DNA of 64,000 bases, taken from assembly GCA_002812745.2 (NCBI GenBank), contig NCSJ02000018.1, positions 1-64,000 of the forward strand, given 5' to 3'. The notes below the pieces were generated by a model. It was given only the letters and a program-made list of their open reading frames with translations. It was not told the DNA's origin and searched no databases. Shown here one piece after another: positions 45,340 through 56,267 of the stretch. The translations under genes were made by a program, and so were the position numbers. The DNA is from Scytalidium lignicola (taxonomy: Eukaryota > Ascomycota > Leotiomycetes). The stretch's first letter is position 1. Every line of letters begins with the position of its first letter.

Positions 45340-45822
45340 CTAATGGCTCAATGTGCTCCTCTTCTTCGACTTCCTCCGTTGTAACGTCGCCCGACCCTTC
45401 CTCGTCCTAATCCGACTCAAGAACCCATGTCTCCTCTTCCTAACAAAATGACTAGGACTAAACGTATTTCGCGGTCCGCATCGCACCTGTGTAGTGCTCA
45501 ACGCAGGATGTGTAGATATTTTGGGTAGGAGATCAAGTGCCGAAGCTGGCACCTCAGATGACAACAAGCCAGAAGTTGATACAGTAGGTGATGGTCCGAA
45601 GGTATTTGGGAAGATTGTAGGTCTGAGGGGGGTAATTGATGTGAATGTCCTACTCCCAAGGGAAGAACTTTAGTTTTGTTGCGTCTTTAATGTCTGCAGA
45701 AAGGTTACTTGGGAACCTTACCTCTTCGAAACCACCTTGACAGCTGCATTTTGATACACTCGAGTTGCGGCTGATGCCATTGGTCTAGCACCAAGGCTTT
45801 GTGAGCAGCGTAGACACAGCAT
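45340..45822 (-). CDS. Mitochondrial large-subunit ribosomal protein bL34m
   Basis: Two exons, complement(join(45340..45649,45722..45822)), 136 aa. The intron (GTAAGG...GAGTAG, 72 nt) splits an arginine codon. The N-terminal about 90 residues are a presequence and linker rich in Ser, Thr, Ala and Pro. The C-terminus is the L34 core: NTFSPSHFVRKRRHGFLSRI, RTRKGRATLQRRKSKKRSTL, SH. These 45 residues match the bacterial L34 pattern almost residue for residue. It is a component of the 54S mitochondrial ribosome. It is divergent from the gene at 46095. Confidence 0.95.
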
Positions 45823-46094
45823 TGTGTAAATTTGGCCGGGGCGTTTTGTATGCGACTGGCTAATAAAATGGTAATCTTGAGGTTATTCGGGGGTCTTGAA
45901 ATTCGAAAGTTGCAAAAACCGCGCTAGCGGGTCCCAAGTCCGCATTGGCGACGAAATTTCGCAAAATGTTCAAAACTCCTCCAAACTCCGCTTTTTAAGT
46001 TGTTCTAACTATTGTATTGGAGGAAGTTTCTAAGGAATTACTTTACAACGCCATTCTATTGAGATCAATTTCCCCCATTGAAACTTTTGCTAAA

Positions 46095-46661
46095 ATGTCT
46101 GCTTTCCCCCCTCTGAAATCTCGACCCTCAATACCTATATCTCAAGACGCCGCCCTAAAACACCTGCAAAGCTACCTCGAGAAGGCCAAAACATCCGAGT
46201 ATCTCCTTCCAAACGCACGACTTGAAGAATCAGGCGTCGATGTGGGTTCTAGAAATTCAGGTCTTGTATTCCACAATCTACAAAGAGTCGAAGCTGGTCT
46301 ACGGGGTGAATGGCTTGCGCCAAGCTTGGATTTAGATGACGTGAAAGTTGCTGGAGTAGAGGATAACACAAATACTGCCGAGGGCGAACAAATGGAAGTT
46401 GAGGGATGGCAGGATCTCGAGGAATACCAGCGCGAACAGAGCATAGAGGAAGGAGAACAGAACGCGCAAGGTGTTGTAGCGGTTGACCTTGATTCTGATC
46501 TGCAGGATTCGACAAGCCTGCCACACGCTCAGGAACTAAATTCTACAGCTCGAGCGGCTATGACAGCAAAGGACAAGGAAGCGAGGAGGCTGGAGAAGAA
46601 GGCTAGGCATAAAGAAAAACAGAGGCAAAAGGAAGCCGTAAGACAAGAGGCTAAAGAGTAA
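46095..46661 (+). CDS. Conserved fungal protein of unknown function with charged C-terminal helix
   Basis: Single exon, 188 aa, from the ATG at 46095 (MSAFPPLKSRPSIPISQ). The open frame extends upstream only through non-ATG codons. The N-terminal half has a block that looks conserved (QSYLEKAKTSEYLLPNARLE and LVFHNLQRVEAGLRGEWLAP). The middle is acidic (Glu/Gln/Asp), and the last about 30 residues form a basic helix (DKEARRLEKKARHKEKQRQK). I do not recognise a named domain. The C-terminus resembles nuclear or nucleolar basic tails. The stop is only 78 bp from the convergent STE24 stop, so 3' UTRs probably overlap. Confidence 0.75.
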   Translation: MSAFPPLKSRPSIPISQDAALKHLQSYLEKAKTSEYLLPNARLEESGVDVGSRNSGLVFHNLQRVEAGLRGEWLAPSLDLDDVKVAGVEDNTNTAEGEQMEVEGWQDLEEYQREQSIEEGEQNAQGVVAVDLDSDLQDSTSLPHAQELNSTARAAMTAKDKEARRLEKKARHKEKQRQKEAVRQEAKE

Positions 46662-46739
46662 AGGTAGTGATCGGACAAAAATGCTCGGCCAAAATGGTTG
46701 GATATCTGGCTCGCAAATTCGGGTTTCTATCTGGATATT

Positions 46740-48261
46740 CTACAATTCTCTTCCGCTTGCTTGTGCAACTTTTTCTGTTGTCGTCTCAGCCCCACTAGCT
46801 TTAGATTCTCCATGCCAGTCCAGAGCACCCAATCTTTCCGACAGGATAGGGTGAGAGAAGTGATAGCTAGCATACATCCAATCGGCATTCATGGTGCTCA
46901 GGTTCTGGATTTGCAGCTTGATCAAGGAACGGGCTAGCTCGGTTGAAAACCCAAGGTTTCGAGCAAAGTCGTCCGCTTGGAACTCGTAGCGTCTGCTCAA
47001 GATGTTCATCAAGAGCTTGATGATCGTGTCCATTGGAGCGAGAGCATCCGAGAAAAGGATAAATCCGATTATGATCGGATATTCATTACGGAAGCCGAAG
47101 GATTCATAGAGAGAGCGGTTATTGATGAAGACCGAGAACAAGGAGAAAATGTAAAAGAAGTGGGCCTAGGGAAGAGTCAATATATATCATGTATGTGAAG
47201 GAGAGGTTTTACCTGTGAGATTCCAAATAATCGAGTGGTGTGTCCCAAACTCCAGTGACCTAGTTCATGTGCAAGAACAGCTACAACCTCCTGTGTCTCG
47301 CTCTTCTCAATCAAAGTATCGTAAATGACAATGTGTTTCTTCCAAGGCATGCCAAAGAAATACGCATTACTATGAGCACTTCGTTTACTGCCATCTATGA
47401 CATGAAGTTCAGAAAGAGGGAACTTAAGCCGAGAAGCAAGCGCCTCAACACCAGATTTCAAGTCACCGGGTTCGAGAGGGGATAGCTTGTTGAACAGAGG
47501 AAGGATAGTGATCGGGTAGATCGTGATCATGAAAACCTGTAGTCCAGCACCGAACAACCAGAGATAGTAAAAGAACTTATTGCCAGTCTTTTGAACAATC
47601 GCAAGGAAGCCCGCAAGGATAGGAGGTGTAAGAATAAATGCCAGCATTTGTCCCTTCAAAATATCTGTGATGAACAATTTTGGTGTCTGCTTATTGAATC
47701 CGAATTTCTCCTCTAGAACAAATGTTTTGTAAATCGAAGTTGGAAGAGAAAGGACCTGTTGGATAACGATAAAAGCCAGTACGAAAGCAATGGAATGGGA
47801 TATTTCTCCAGTAAAACGGGTTGGTGCAAATCGAAGGAGTAGATCGCCAGTAAAATTCCAGAGCTTTGGGAGGACATCGAAGTAAATAAATGCGGTATTC
47901 TGGATCTGACCATAGAGACCGCTGAATATAGAGAACTTCTCTTTAGCTCTTCCATATGCCTGCCTAGATTAGCTTTTGTAATCGTGGGTCCGCGAATTCT
48001 CTCCATACCTGACTTTTATCAAAGACATCTTGAGATATTTCTTCCTTCAAAACCTTCGGAGGGCTGGTCTGCTTCAAGACCTGATACTGGCGCAGAGACA
48101 AAAAACCTTCGAAAACAAACTGTCCAATGGAGAATCCAACAATGAGCGTCTTCCAGGGAAACAGAGGCCTGTCAAGGAAGGCCGCGAGACGCTAGATAAT
48201 AAGCATTAATTATTCTGTCAAAATACCAAGAGAAGGCGCACCATACCTGAAGAATATCCAT
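46740..48261 (-). CDS. STE24: CaaX prenyl protease 1 (zinc metalloprotease Ste24)
   Basis: Four exons, complement(join(46740..47165,47213..47959,48009..48191,48247..48261)), 456 aa. Exon 1 encodes only MDILQ. Family blocks are seen in order: FPWKTLIVGFSIGQFVFEGF with LSLRQYQVLK, FVLEEKFGFNKQTPKLFITD, MITIYPITILPLFNKLSPLE, SKRSAHSNAYFFGMPWKKHI, and the zinc site HELGH at about residue 297, followed by the third ligand in SRRYEFQADDFARNLGF. Ste24 sits in the ER/inner nuclear membrane with seven helices; it removes the last three residues of prenylated CaaX proteins and cuts a-factor. The key metal ligands and the catalytic Glu are present. Confidence 0.96.
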
Positions 48262-48951
48262 TTTGTCTCGTTGGAAGGGAAACTGTGGAACGAAAGTTAG
48301 GAAAGGCAGTGAACACAGTAACAAACTTCCGTCGTTCGCGCGCACAAGTAGATCTGTTCCCTCACAGCCGAAGCGGGAGTCTACTTAATTTGTGGGGAGC
48401 CTTGTGACAGGGGTCATCTGCTGAGTAAACCATAACACCAAGCTGGGACTTACTCATTATTAAATACGTAAAATTTTCCTGGTAATGGAGTGGTAGATAT
48501 AGGTATTATGATTTTCTATTGAATTATATGTAAAAATGTGTGATGTTTTATAAATAATAATATGGCATACTAGGTTTATTGTACTTACGTCGTTATAGAC
48601 AGTTTGGCTCGCCTCCGTATTAATTATAGACATTATATACTTCATCGCGGACGAACTGTTCCTTTTCTGATTAAGAAAGATGAGCTTTGTTTCTCACAAT
48701 ATTTAATCTATGCATAGTAAAGTCTATTGCTTTAACTCGTACGGCTAATGTTATGGTGTGCAATTAAGGTCTGCTTCTGAAATGTGACAATCTTTTGGAG
48801 TTCACCATAATAGATCAATATTACATATATTACAGGTCTATCAATACACTTATATATACATATCCCCGCCATGGTGTACGGTATAACGATGACAGGAGAG
48901 TTCAACTAGTCTTAATACATGACCACTTCAGGACTGAGACATCAATATTTA
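48262..48951. other. Intergenic region STE24-MSM1 (tandem minus genes)
   Basis: 690 bp, very AT-rich. STE24 promoter side and MSM1 3' side. The short ORF at 48460-48645 (-) is low-complexity and not supported. Confidence 0.5.
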
Positions 48952-50798
48952 TCAGTCTTCTACAGAGAGGGGTGGAAATAGCGACTCCCATGCGTTTCGA
49001 CTATTACCAGGAGATTTTATTGGGACGCCGTAACTGTCATCCGCTCTGAACAAAGCGAAGTCGTAACCTCGGCGTGATTTATCAACGCCAAGCACATCTA
49101 ATAGTTCAGATGCCTTGTTGGGAATATAGGGTTGAAGGAGGATTCCGGCTACACGAACGGCTTCTGCACAATGAAATATCGTGCGCGGAACATAGCGCTG
49201 ATCAAGAGGATCATCACTCCGTGCAGAAATCCAGGGTGCACTGTTATGGAGGTACTTATTCGTCTTCCTCGCAATTAGCATGTATTCGTAAACCCCTGGC
49301 GATTTGAATTCTTACCTCGTATATTACTTCCATGATCGCATGTAAAGCCCCTCTCGAGTCCAGCTTATCCATTTTGGTATTCACGACATCACGAAGGTTA
49401 GTGATAATTTCAATCTGTGATAGCGTTGCTGGATCAGGCGAGATCAAGTTCCCCGAAACAGCAACATCGACCGCTTCTCTTACATTCCATATTTTTGGTT
49501 TCGTAATCCTGCTTAGTAGATTTCCAATACCGCCTGACAGTCCTTTTTTGTATCTCTCTACAATGAATTGATTTGCATAATCTGCATCTTGAGCAATCCC
49601 ACCATCATGAGCCAGATAGTATCTCATAGCGTCAAGGCCGAAGCGGTCAATAGCAAAGAACGGATTGACAGAATTGCCGCTCGATTTAGACATTTTTTGC
49701 TTATCTAAAGTCCAGTGAGCGTGAGTCAAAACTTGCTTCGGCGGTTCAAGGTTCAATGCAAGAAGGAAGGCTGGCCAATAAATGCAATGAAATCGAACAA
49801 TGTCTTTCCCAATAACCTGAACATCAGCTGGCCAACCTCCTAACTTCTCCTTTCCTGGGGCCCATGGATATCCAGCATAGGTGATATAATTGATGAGGGC
49901 ATCGAGCCACACATATATGGTCTGGCTTGGGTCATCAGGGACCGGTATGCCCCACGTTAATCGTTCAACTGGCCTCGAAACGGATAGATCTTCCAAACCC
50001 TCAGATACCCAGCTAACAACATCCTTCATTCTTGATGCAGGTTCGACGAATTCCGGATTCTTCTCATAAAATTCAAGTAGTCGATCCTTCATTGCGCTCA
50101 AGCGGAAGTGATAGTTGACTTCAGAAGTCCATTCTACTTCCTTTCCAGTTTCTTGAGATGCCATAAACGTCCTACCCGTATAGGGATCTAACCTCTTCTC
50201 GATAGCAGATTCTGGATAAAATGTCTCATCACTCACGCAGTACCATCCTTCATGTTTAGATTCATATATATATCCTCTCTCATTAAGAATACGCCAAAAG
50301 TGTTGTACGGCCTCCCTATGGTCATTGTCTGTCGTTCTAATGAAACGGTCGTTGGTCATTTCCACTCGTTGCGCAAGAGCTTTGAAAGTCTCTGCAGTTT
50401 GGTCGCAAAACTCTTTTGGGGGGATCTTTGCCTTCGAAGCAGCTTGCTGTATTTTCATACCATGTTCGTCCGTTCCCGTACAAAGTACCGTCTTCTCGCC
50501 TTTTAAGATATGCCACCGTTTCATAATATCTGCGAGAATCATGGTATACATATGACCTACATGAGGAGCTTATAAAACCAACTGATTAGCTTGCAATGAC
50601 ATTCACCTCAACGCTATACAGCTTACCAGCATTGACATAGAAAATAGGAGTCGTAATGTAATAGGGTTTTTTAGAAGGCGTTGGGTTGTTTGAGCTATAT
50701 AGCCTTCCTTGAAGAAGATCTATCCTCCGACAGATTCTGCACCGTCGGCCATATTTCCATGGCGCTTCAATTCCATACCGCAAGGGTGTTAGAATCAT
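48952..50798 (-). CDS. MSM1: Mitochondrial methionyl-tRNA synthetase
   Basis: Three exons, complement(join(48952..49263,49316..50568,50627..50798)), 578 aa. The presequence is Arg-rich (APWKYGRRCRICRR). The class I signature reads NAAPHVGHMYT (about 56-66) only if the first intron ends at TATAAG rather than the nearby TGTAG. The second signature KMSKS is at about residue 349. Other blocks: LCTGTDEHGMKIQQAA, GWYCVSDETFY, VYVWLDAL-like IYVWLDALINY, HCIYWPAFL. The C-terminal anticodon-binding part follows (ETNKYLHNSAPW). No zinc-binding cysteine cluster is seen in the CP domain, consistent with the mitochondrial type. It charges mitochondrial tRNA-Met. Divergent from MTR2. Confidence 0.95.
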
Positions 50799-51092
50799 TG
50801 ATGCGAAATTGTGAGGTTATATTATTGTTCACGTTACTTATGGTTGGTCGCACTGAGACCTCATGCCAAAAAGAAAATGCGGAGGAACGGCCGCTGCGGC
50901 CGCTCATTCCGTAGTTTCAATCCAAGAAATCTTAAGCCAACCTCATCCAACCTACTCGAACACGGAATTTCTTACGATTCGCGACTGCGAAGTCTTACTG
51001 CTTTGGTCAGCATAAATGGATGAAACCTTAGCAACCAAGGCTTCTGCCAGATATCAAATACCTTGAAAAGTCCTTCCAAGATTCTCGGAAAC
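50799..51092. promoter_or_regulatory. Divergent promoter region MSM1/MTR2
   Basis: 294 bp between two start codons. It contains a NotI-like palindrome within CGGCCGCTGCGGCCGC (about 50888-50903). No other feature. Confidence 0.4.
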
Positions 51093-51667
51093 ATGACAAC
51101 CCTGGCTGAAGATGTGGAGGTGAAGGTAGCAACTAATGGTAACGAAATCTTCAATGCTGCCCCGATTGTTTAAAATGAAGCTAACGTTACGCAGCTGCAC
51201 AACACTTTGTTGATACCTACTACGCTACCTTAAATGACCCAAAGCGGAGGTCTGAGATCGCTAGCTTTTATGTAACACCGACGCCAACTTCCCCAGTCCA
51301 AGCCGACATCTCCATGAATGGCAACCTTGTTGCTACACCAGCCGACCTCCAAAATGTTTTCGAAAAACAGATCGAGAGAGCTAGATATGAGGTGCAATCC
51401 TTTGACTGTCAGGTACTAAACTCAGATTACAACATAGGCGCTGAGGAGAGCATGCTGGCACCGAATAAAGATGGGAAGAAAATGAGCATCCTCGTTCTGG
51501 TTAGCGGTAGTGTGAAATATGGAAAGGAAGGAGCTCCAGAGGGAGAGACTAGGGGGTTTTCAGAAACTATTGTACTCGTACCAAATTGGGAAGCCCAAGG
51601 TCCTAGACCACCGAAAGGTGCCAAGAGGTGGTTGGTTTTAAGCCAAAATTTCCGCCTGGTACTTTGA
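51093..51667 (+). CDS. MTR2: mRNA export factor Mtr2 (NTF2-like fold)
   Basis: Two exons, join(51093..51138,51195..51667), 172 aa. The intron (GTAACG...TTACGCAG, 56 nt) splits an alanine codon. The N-terminal helix AAQHFVDTYYATLNDPKRRSEIASFY is typical of the NTF2-like fold, followed by a long beta sheet: DLQNVFEKQIERARYEVQSF, SILVLVSGSVKYG and RGFSETIVLVPNWEA. Loop insertions (PEGETR, NWEAQGPRPPKGAKR) suit Mtr2 more than metazoan p15/NXT. Mtr2 pairs with Mex67 to carry mRNA and ribosomal subunits through nuclear pores. NTF2 itself is less likely because of these loops. Confidence 0.85.
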
Positions 51668-53049
51668 ATAAAGCCTTTCCTCTACGGATAATCAGACTTT
51701 TCTTATAGCTATGAGTACTATCCTTGGTCCGAAGGACTCCAATCCTGCGAGAGAAATACAAGGGAAGGAAAGGAAAAGAGAGGCATCAGCAATGACAAAA
51801 AATTCCAGCTATACAGTACAAGTGATCCTTACTCTAACTATGTATATTTTTGGACTGATATCTTTTGACGTAACTGCAACTCCACCATATGTAGAGTATT
51901 GCTCAACTAAAATTTGTGATTAGTCCCTTTCATCCGATATCACCCAACCGTTATAAAATTATTAGCTAATATATGGCTGAGACTCATCTAGACACGCAAT
52001 CATCACAATGAAGACTCTAAAGGATCTCTTTGATGTCAATGGCAAAAATAGCAAAGCTGAAGTAAATCTTCTCGACAATAGACACTAGCTTACTAAGGAT
52101 GGGACTATGGTGGATGTAAATAAACTGTCTTGTTACGTGGCCGTATCTTCTGGAGATAATCCTTGACCGCATTGCTGGAGAGCAGCGACAGAATGGGGTT
52201 TTTTTTAAAACCAAGATCAAGTGCATTGCATGCTTCCTGATAGCTGGGTGTGCTGGAAGGTCGCATGACTGAGATTACAAGTCCCAAAATGAGCGTTCAT
52301 TGCTCGATCCATCTTCAAAATCACTCGCTTTTGCTCCATTTAAGCTTGAATTGTAAGGGAATTTAGATCGGTTACTAGTTCCTCCAACACTAGCAAACAT
52401 AGCATTGCAGAATTTCCAACGGGTCAGGCAAGTCTCTGATTGTTCTTTGTCGGTGAGTTTGGGTAGAGATACGGGAATGTCCCTTTCTCGTTGATCCATA
52501 CTTTCCTTACTAGACCTCCATCTATACTCACTTCTCCGACTAGTCTCGGCTGCTTGGTCATTTCTATTGATGGATTGTCATTCTGGTTGCAGTTAATTTT
52601 TAGCTTCAATTTTTGTAAAGGCAGCATGTTGCAAATTATGGAGCTTAACTCCTAGACGGAGTAACTGGAATGGTAAGAAAAGAAGCTTGTTTGAAGGAGC
52701 TGTGTTCGGGAATAATGGAAACGGCAAAAGCAGAAAAATGAAACGAAGAAAGAAGAGAGAGGAGCTTCTGATATAGACAAGATAATGAATAGTCAATCGA
52801 GAGGAAAAATAGCTGGTCTTTAATAGACTGCTTTGAAATGAAGAGTAGTTTCTTGATACCATCAAATTCAGTGGTAAAGTAAACATATCAACCGTTTGAA
52901 GACGAAGCTTGAAGACAAAGTTGATGTTAGACTAGAACTTCAACTTTAGCAAGCTACAGGATGTCGATGAATTTTACAGAATTTAAGTGCACCAATTTTT
53001 TAGTTGCCTTTATGAGTGTCTTTGATATGCTACAGGACTTTTTAAATTA
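51668..53049. other. 1.4 kb convergent intergenic region
   Basis: No supported gene. Several 60-97-codon ORFs on the minus strand between 52017 and 52886 have no features, and no splice signals join them into one frame. AT-rich. Confidence 0.45.
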
Positions 53050-53544
53050 CTATCTTGGTATTCGCATGTTGGCTTTGACTCGTTCAAGTAACTCTTCTCT
53101 AGTGTCGTTCGAGCCGGGATGGAGATTTCTCTGTCCTGAAGTCAGTCACTGCATGGAGACCTCCTCACATCACGGTTGTGATCATGGAAAAGACAATCGT
53201 ACCGCTGCTAACCATCTTCGCATCTCATCCCTGGTCCAAATTTCAGGGTCTAACGGCAGTAAGCAAAACAATGATTTTCCCCCATAGAAAAGTAAGATTC
53301 ATACCACCACTAGGATCATTTTCTCTGGGAAATATCTCTCCCTGTCCCCAAATGGACCATGCTGCAGCCGCGGTGACAATACCGGCGAAAGCTACAGGAA
53401 TGGTCACTGATTGTATCCTCAGAAAGTGGCAATGATTTACAACTTACCAAGAAAGGTGTTCTAGATAACAATTAATAGTTAATAATAATAATAATTGTTC
53501 AGACTCACCTTTGAGTTCAGAGCCTTGTCTAATGCAGTAGGCAT
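53050..53544 (-). CDS. Small one-TM protein with SAP-like C-terminal helices
   Basis: Five exons, complement(join(53050..53130,53203..53249,53305..53406,53448..53460,53509..53544)), 92 aa; no single ORF reveals it. The second coding exon is only 13 nt. The protein reads MPTALDKALNSKNTF, a hydrophobic helix (LVTIPVAFAGIVTAAAAWSI), the motif WGQGEIFPRENDPSGDPEIW, then TRDEMRRWLAARNLHPGSND and TREELLERVKANMR. The C-terminal part has the helix-loop-helix spacing of SAP-like motifs (WTRDEMRRWLAARNLHP...TREELLERV). Similar small proteins with this layout occur widely in filamentous fungi (from memory). It is probably an organelle membrane protein; its function is unknown. Confidence 0.82.
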
Positions 53545-53910
53545 TTTGAATAATGTTTGGTCTTAGAAGCCAACACTGTTTCGCCCAGTCTCAAAATTTT
53601 GTTTTTATAATACAAAACTCTTAGTAGATCAGAGATAGAAGAGGCAATATCTGAAATATGTACCAAAATACAAATCTAATGAACACGTTCACCTATTTTC
53701 GACACGTATTGGGACGCGTCACTAGCCACAGCAAGAGGAAATGGAAGCCGGGTAGCTAACGCCACATACGAATGTGTTTTGGTGCCTTGATATCGAGGCA
53801 CAGAATGGCTTATCAGCCGAAACCCTCCGCCCACAATGAATTTCGACGGATATACAATTTCTCGAATCCAATATTGTCAATTCCCCAGACGACATCTATA
53901 CACCGCCAAA
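53545..53910. promoter_or_regulatory. Divergent promoter region, small TM protein / RPL38
   Basis: 366 bp between two start codons. No specific motif can be assigned. Confidence 0.4.
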
Positions 53911-54479
53911 ATGCCTCGCGAAATTTCAGATATCAAGAACGTAAGTCAATCTCAGTGTCGAGGGTTTTTGAGACCACAGGATTAGAACTGACTTGTATTA
54001 CAGTTCATTGAGATTTGCAGACGCAAGGATGCTTCCTGTAGGTTTTCTAGTCATATCCGATTCAAATTTCGACGAGACCCAATTCAAGAGCTAGAACAGA
54101 GATATCGAATAGGGCCTAATGGTATGAGTTAGAGCTAACTAGGAGATTCAGCTGCTCGCATAAAGCGAAACAAGAAGACGTCGCAAACGAAGTTCAAGGT
54201 CCGCTGCCAACGACACTTATATACCCTGGTACTGAGGGACTCTGAGAAGGTAGAGAAGCTCAAGCAATCGCTACCACCGAGTAAGTTACCTCATTTATTT
54301 TCAGCTTGTGGCATATTTGGTTTTCCCGGTTATATTTTGCGCCGAAACCATTCAGACAATTGGACCGGCCCGATATTTAAATTGTAAATTGGGGATATTT
54401 TTGCTGATCTAATTTTCCAGACCTCACTATCGCCGATACTCCAAAGAAGAACGCCAAGGGAAAGCGAACAGCACAATGA
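53911..54479 (+). CDS. RPL38: 60S ribosomal protein eL38
   Basis: Four exons, join(53911..53940,54004..54037,54152..54280,54421..54479), 83 aa. It reads [83 protein letters not shown], which is full-length eL38. The three introns are 63, 114 and 140 nt, longer than average here, as is common in ribosomal protein genes. The third-exon acceptor was placed at CAG before CTGCTCGC, because an earlier AG would insert extra residues in a highly conserved segment. The introns show no clear snoRNA boxes. Confidence 0.97.
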
Positions 54480-54971
54480 GGTTATGAAATTGGTGTGTGA
54501 TTTGTGAAGGGAGGATGGATAGGATGGCATTTTCTGGGCTGAACCTGTGTATCAGGCGTACGGGATACTTGGCGATTGTCCAGCTATGAGCTGTAATGCG
54601 ATAGTAAAGCGCAGAAGAAGAGCCAAAAAATTCAACGAATCTTGAATGTCACACGCTAATCTCAGGTGCATCATGTGAAGGGCTTCCAAAATATCCCCAT
54701 TGGGTATCTGCTTACCCATTATTGTCAAGTGCAGAGAGGAAACGGTTACGTTTATGTCAATTGAATATACGAGCTTGCCAATTGAGTCGATCAAAATTAG
54801 CATTCTACGTAAGCGATTTCTGCCTACTTCAAGATTAAAATCAGCGTGCCATTCCATATGGGGTCTTTAATTTATATATACCAGCCTACGGATTGAGTTC
54901 GAAGATAATAAGACCTATTCTTTCATAATTTTGCTTAATTTCCTCAGTTGAAGACTAAAGCTCTAGCAACA
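54480..54971. other. Intergenic region RPL38-ABM gene
   Basis: 492 bp. The minus-strand ORFs at 54330-54530 and 54552-54857 are featureless. Nothing else. Confidence 0.5.
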
Positions 54972-55619
54972 ATGACTGTGACCGAACTTGCCATTCTGCC
55001 CCTCTCTACCCCTCCTGAAAACGGTATCCTACCTAGCGGTTTCCTTGACAAACTTTCAACGGCTAAGAAAGTCCTTGACAATGCATCTGGATATAATTTT
55101 CACTTTTTCCAACAAGTCGAAGATCCTTCCTTGGTTTATATCATTGGTCGCTGGTCGTCAGTCGCGGCTCACGACGTCTTCCTGCCGTCGGATGAGAACA
55201 AAAGACTTCTCGAGCTTCTAAAAGATGATATAACTATATCTTCTGTCATCATGTATCATCTTGATGTAGATGTTTATAATATGATAGGAGAAGCAGACAA
55301 GAAAAATGTCTCTGAAGCGCCTACGATCAGCTGCAACAGACACTTTGTTCCGGCAGCAAAAAAAGAGGGCTTTATCGAACAATTCCAGAAGATTAAAGGG
55401 CTTCTACAGGATTTCACGAATCCATTCAAGGTCGTTGGAGGCTGGAGAATTGAGAAGGAGAGCGAGGAGAAGGAAGAATGGGTGTTGTTTTCAGGGTTCG
55501 ACAGCGTTGCACATCATTATGAGTTCCCCAAGACAGAAGAATTTGTCAAATATAGGGAGATTATTGGCTTTGTGGATGGATTCGAAGTTAAGCATCTGAA
55601 AAGTATTCCAGGCTTTTAG
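54972..55619 (+). CDS. Dimeric alpha-beta barrel (ABM-type) protein with two repeats
   Basis: Single exon, 215 aa, from the ATG at 54972 (MTVTELAILPLST). The frame is open upstream only through a TTG. Two halves each have the ferredoxin-like layout of the antibiotic-biosynthesis-monooxygenase family. Half one: LAILPLS, a helix FLDKLSTAKKVL, then PSLVYIIGRWSSVAAHDVFL. Half two: CNRHFVPAAKKEGFIEQFQK, then EWVLFSGFDSVAHHYEFPKT. The W-x-S-x-x-A-H pattern in the first half and GFDSVAHHYEF in the second are equivalent. Such proteins in fungi are mostly uncharacterised small oxygenase-like enzymes. The substrate cannot be told. Confidence 0.8.
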   Translation: MTVTELAILPLSTPPENGILPSGFLDKLSTAKKVLDNASGYNFHFFQQVEDPSLVYIIGRWSSVAAHDVFLPSDENKRLLELLKDDITISSVIMYHLDVDVYNMIGEADKKNVSEAPTISCNRHFVPAAKKEGFIEQFQKIKGLLQDFTNPFKVVGGWRIEKESEEKEEWVLFSGFDSVAHHYEFPKTEEFVKYREIIGFVDGFEVKHLKSIPGF

Positions 55620-56267
55620 ATACTGGCGTTTGATAGCACAGCATAGACAGCAGGAATGTAACTTAGTTGGCATGGGGAATCTTTTTCGGGAGTAGAAAGG
55701 ACTAGTCTTTAGGAATTAGACCATTGATGTGATTTCTATCTACATCGCCAGCAGCAATGATAAACGATAGGATAGGCTTATAATTGGTGTGTAGGGAGGT
55801 AATATGTTTGCAGATATTATGCCACTTCAAAGGGTAATTATACCGTACCGTGCATACCTCTCCAAGTTCTCGCGCGAGAAAGCTTTCGCGAGTTGACCTA
55901 TCTCAACGGATAAAATATCTTTTGTCCCTTGTTACAGTAGTATGGTTTTCTAGCTACGAACCCTGGTTTCATCCTTCAGCCATCTTACTTGGAGTCGACC
56001 CGGCTGGTGAATTCAAACGAGACCTTTGCTTGGAGTCTCATCCTAGCAGGAACAAAGGTTGAGCACATACTTGTTGTGGAGCAGCAGATAGAGGATTCGA
56101 ATACCTTAAGAAGCAGGTGTCTCTAGCCATTATATAGACCTTACTGAACGAAAAGGTCATATAAATCACCAGATTTGATCGCGGTTGCAGTTTTCGATGT
56201 TGTTACGTTATCGAGGGCAAGTTGTCGCTTAGTTCGATCTTCTTATTCTGGACTTTCCCCCTTCTTC
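55620..56267. other. Intergenic region before the tandem repeat
   Basis: About 650 bp of unremarkable sequence; a featureless 70-codon ORF at 55850-56062. Confidence 0.5.

Noticed and set aside
46017..46094. 26-residue N-terminal extension of the gene at 46095
   Set aside because: It begins at a non-ATG codon; the ATG at 46095 has a good context.
50557..50568. MSM1 acceptor at ATGTAG (NAGHMYT)
   Set aside because: It would remove the APHV of the class I HIGH-type signature; the acceptor at TATAAG keeps APHVGH.
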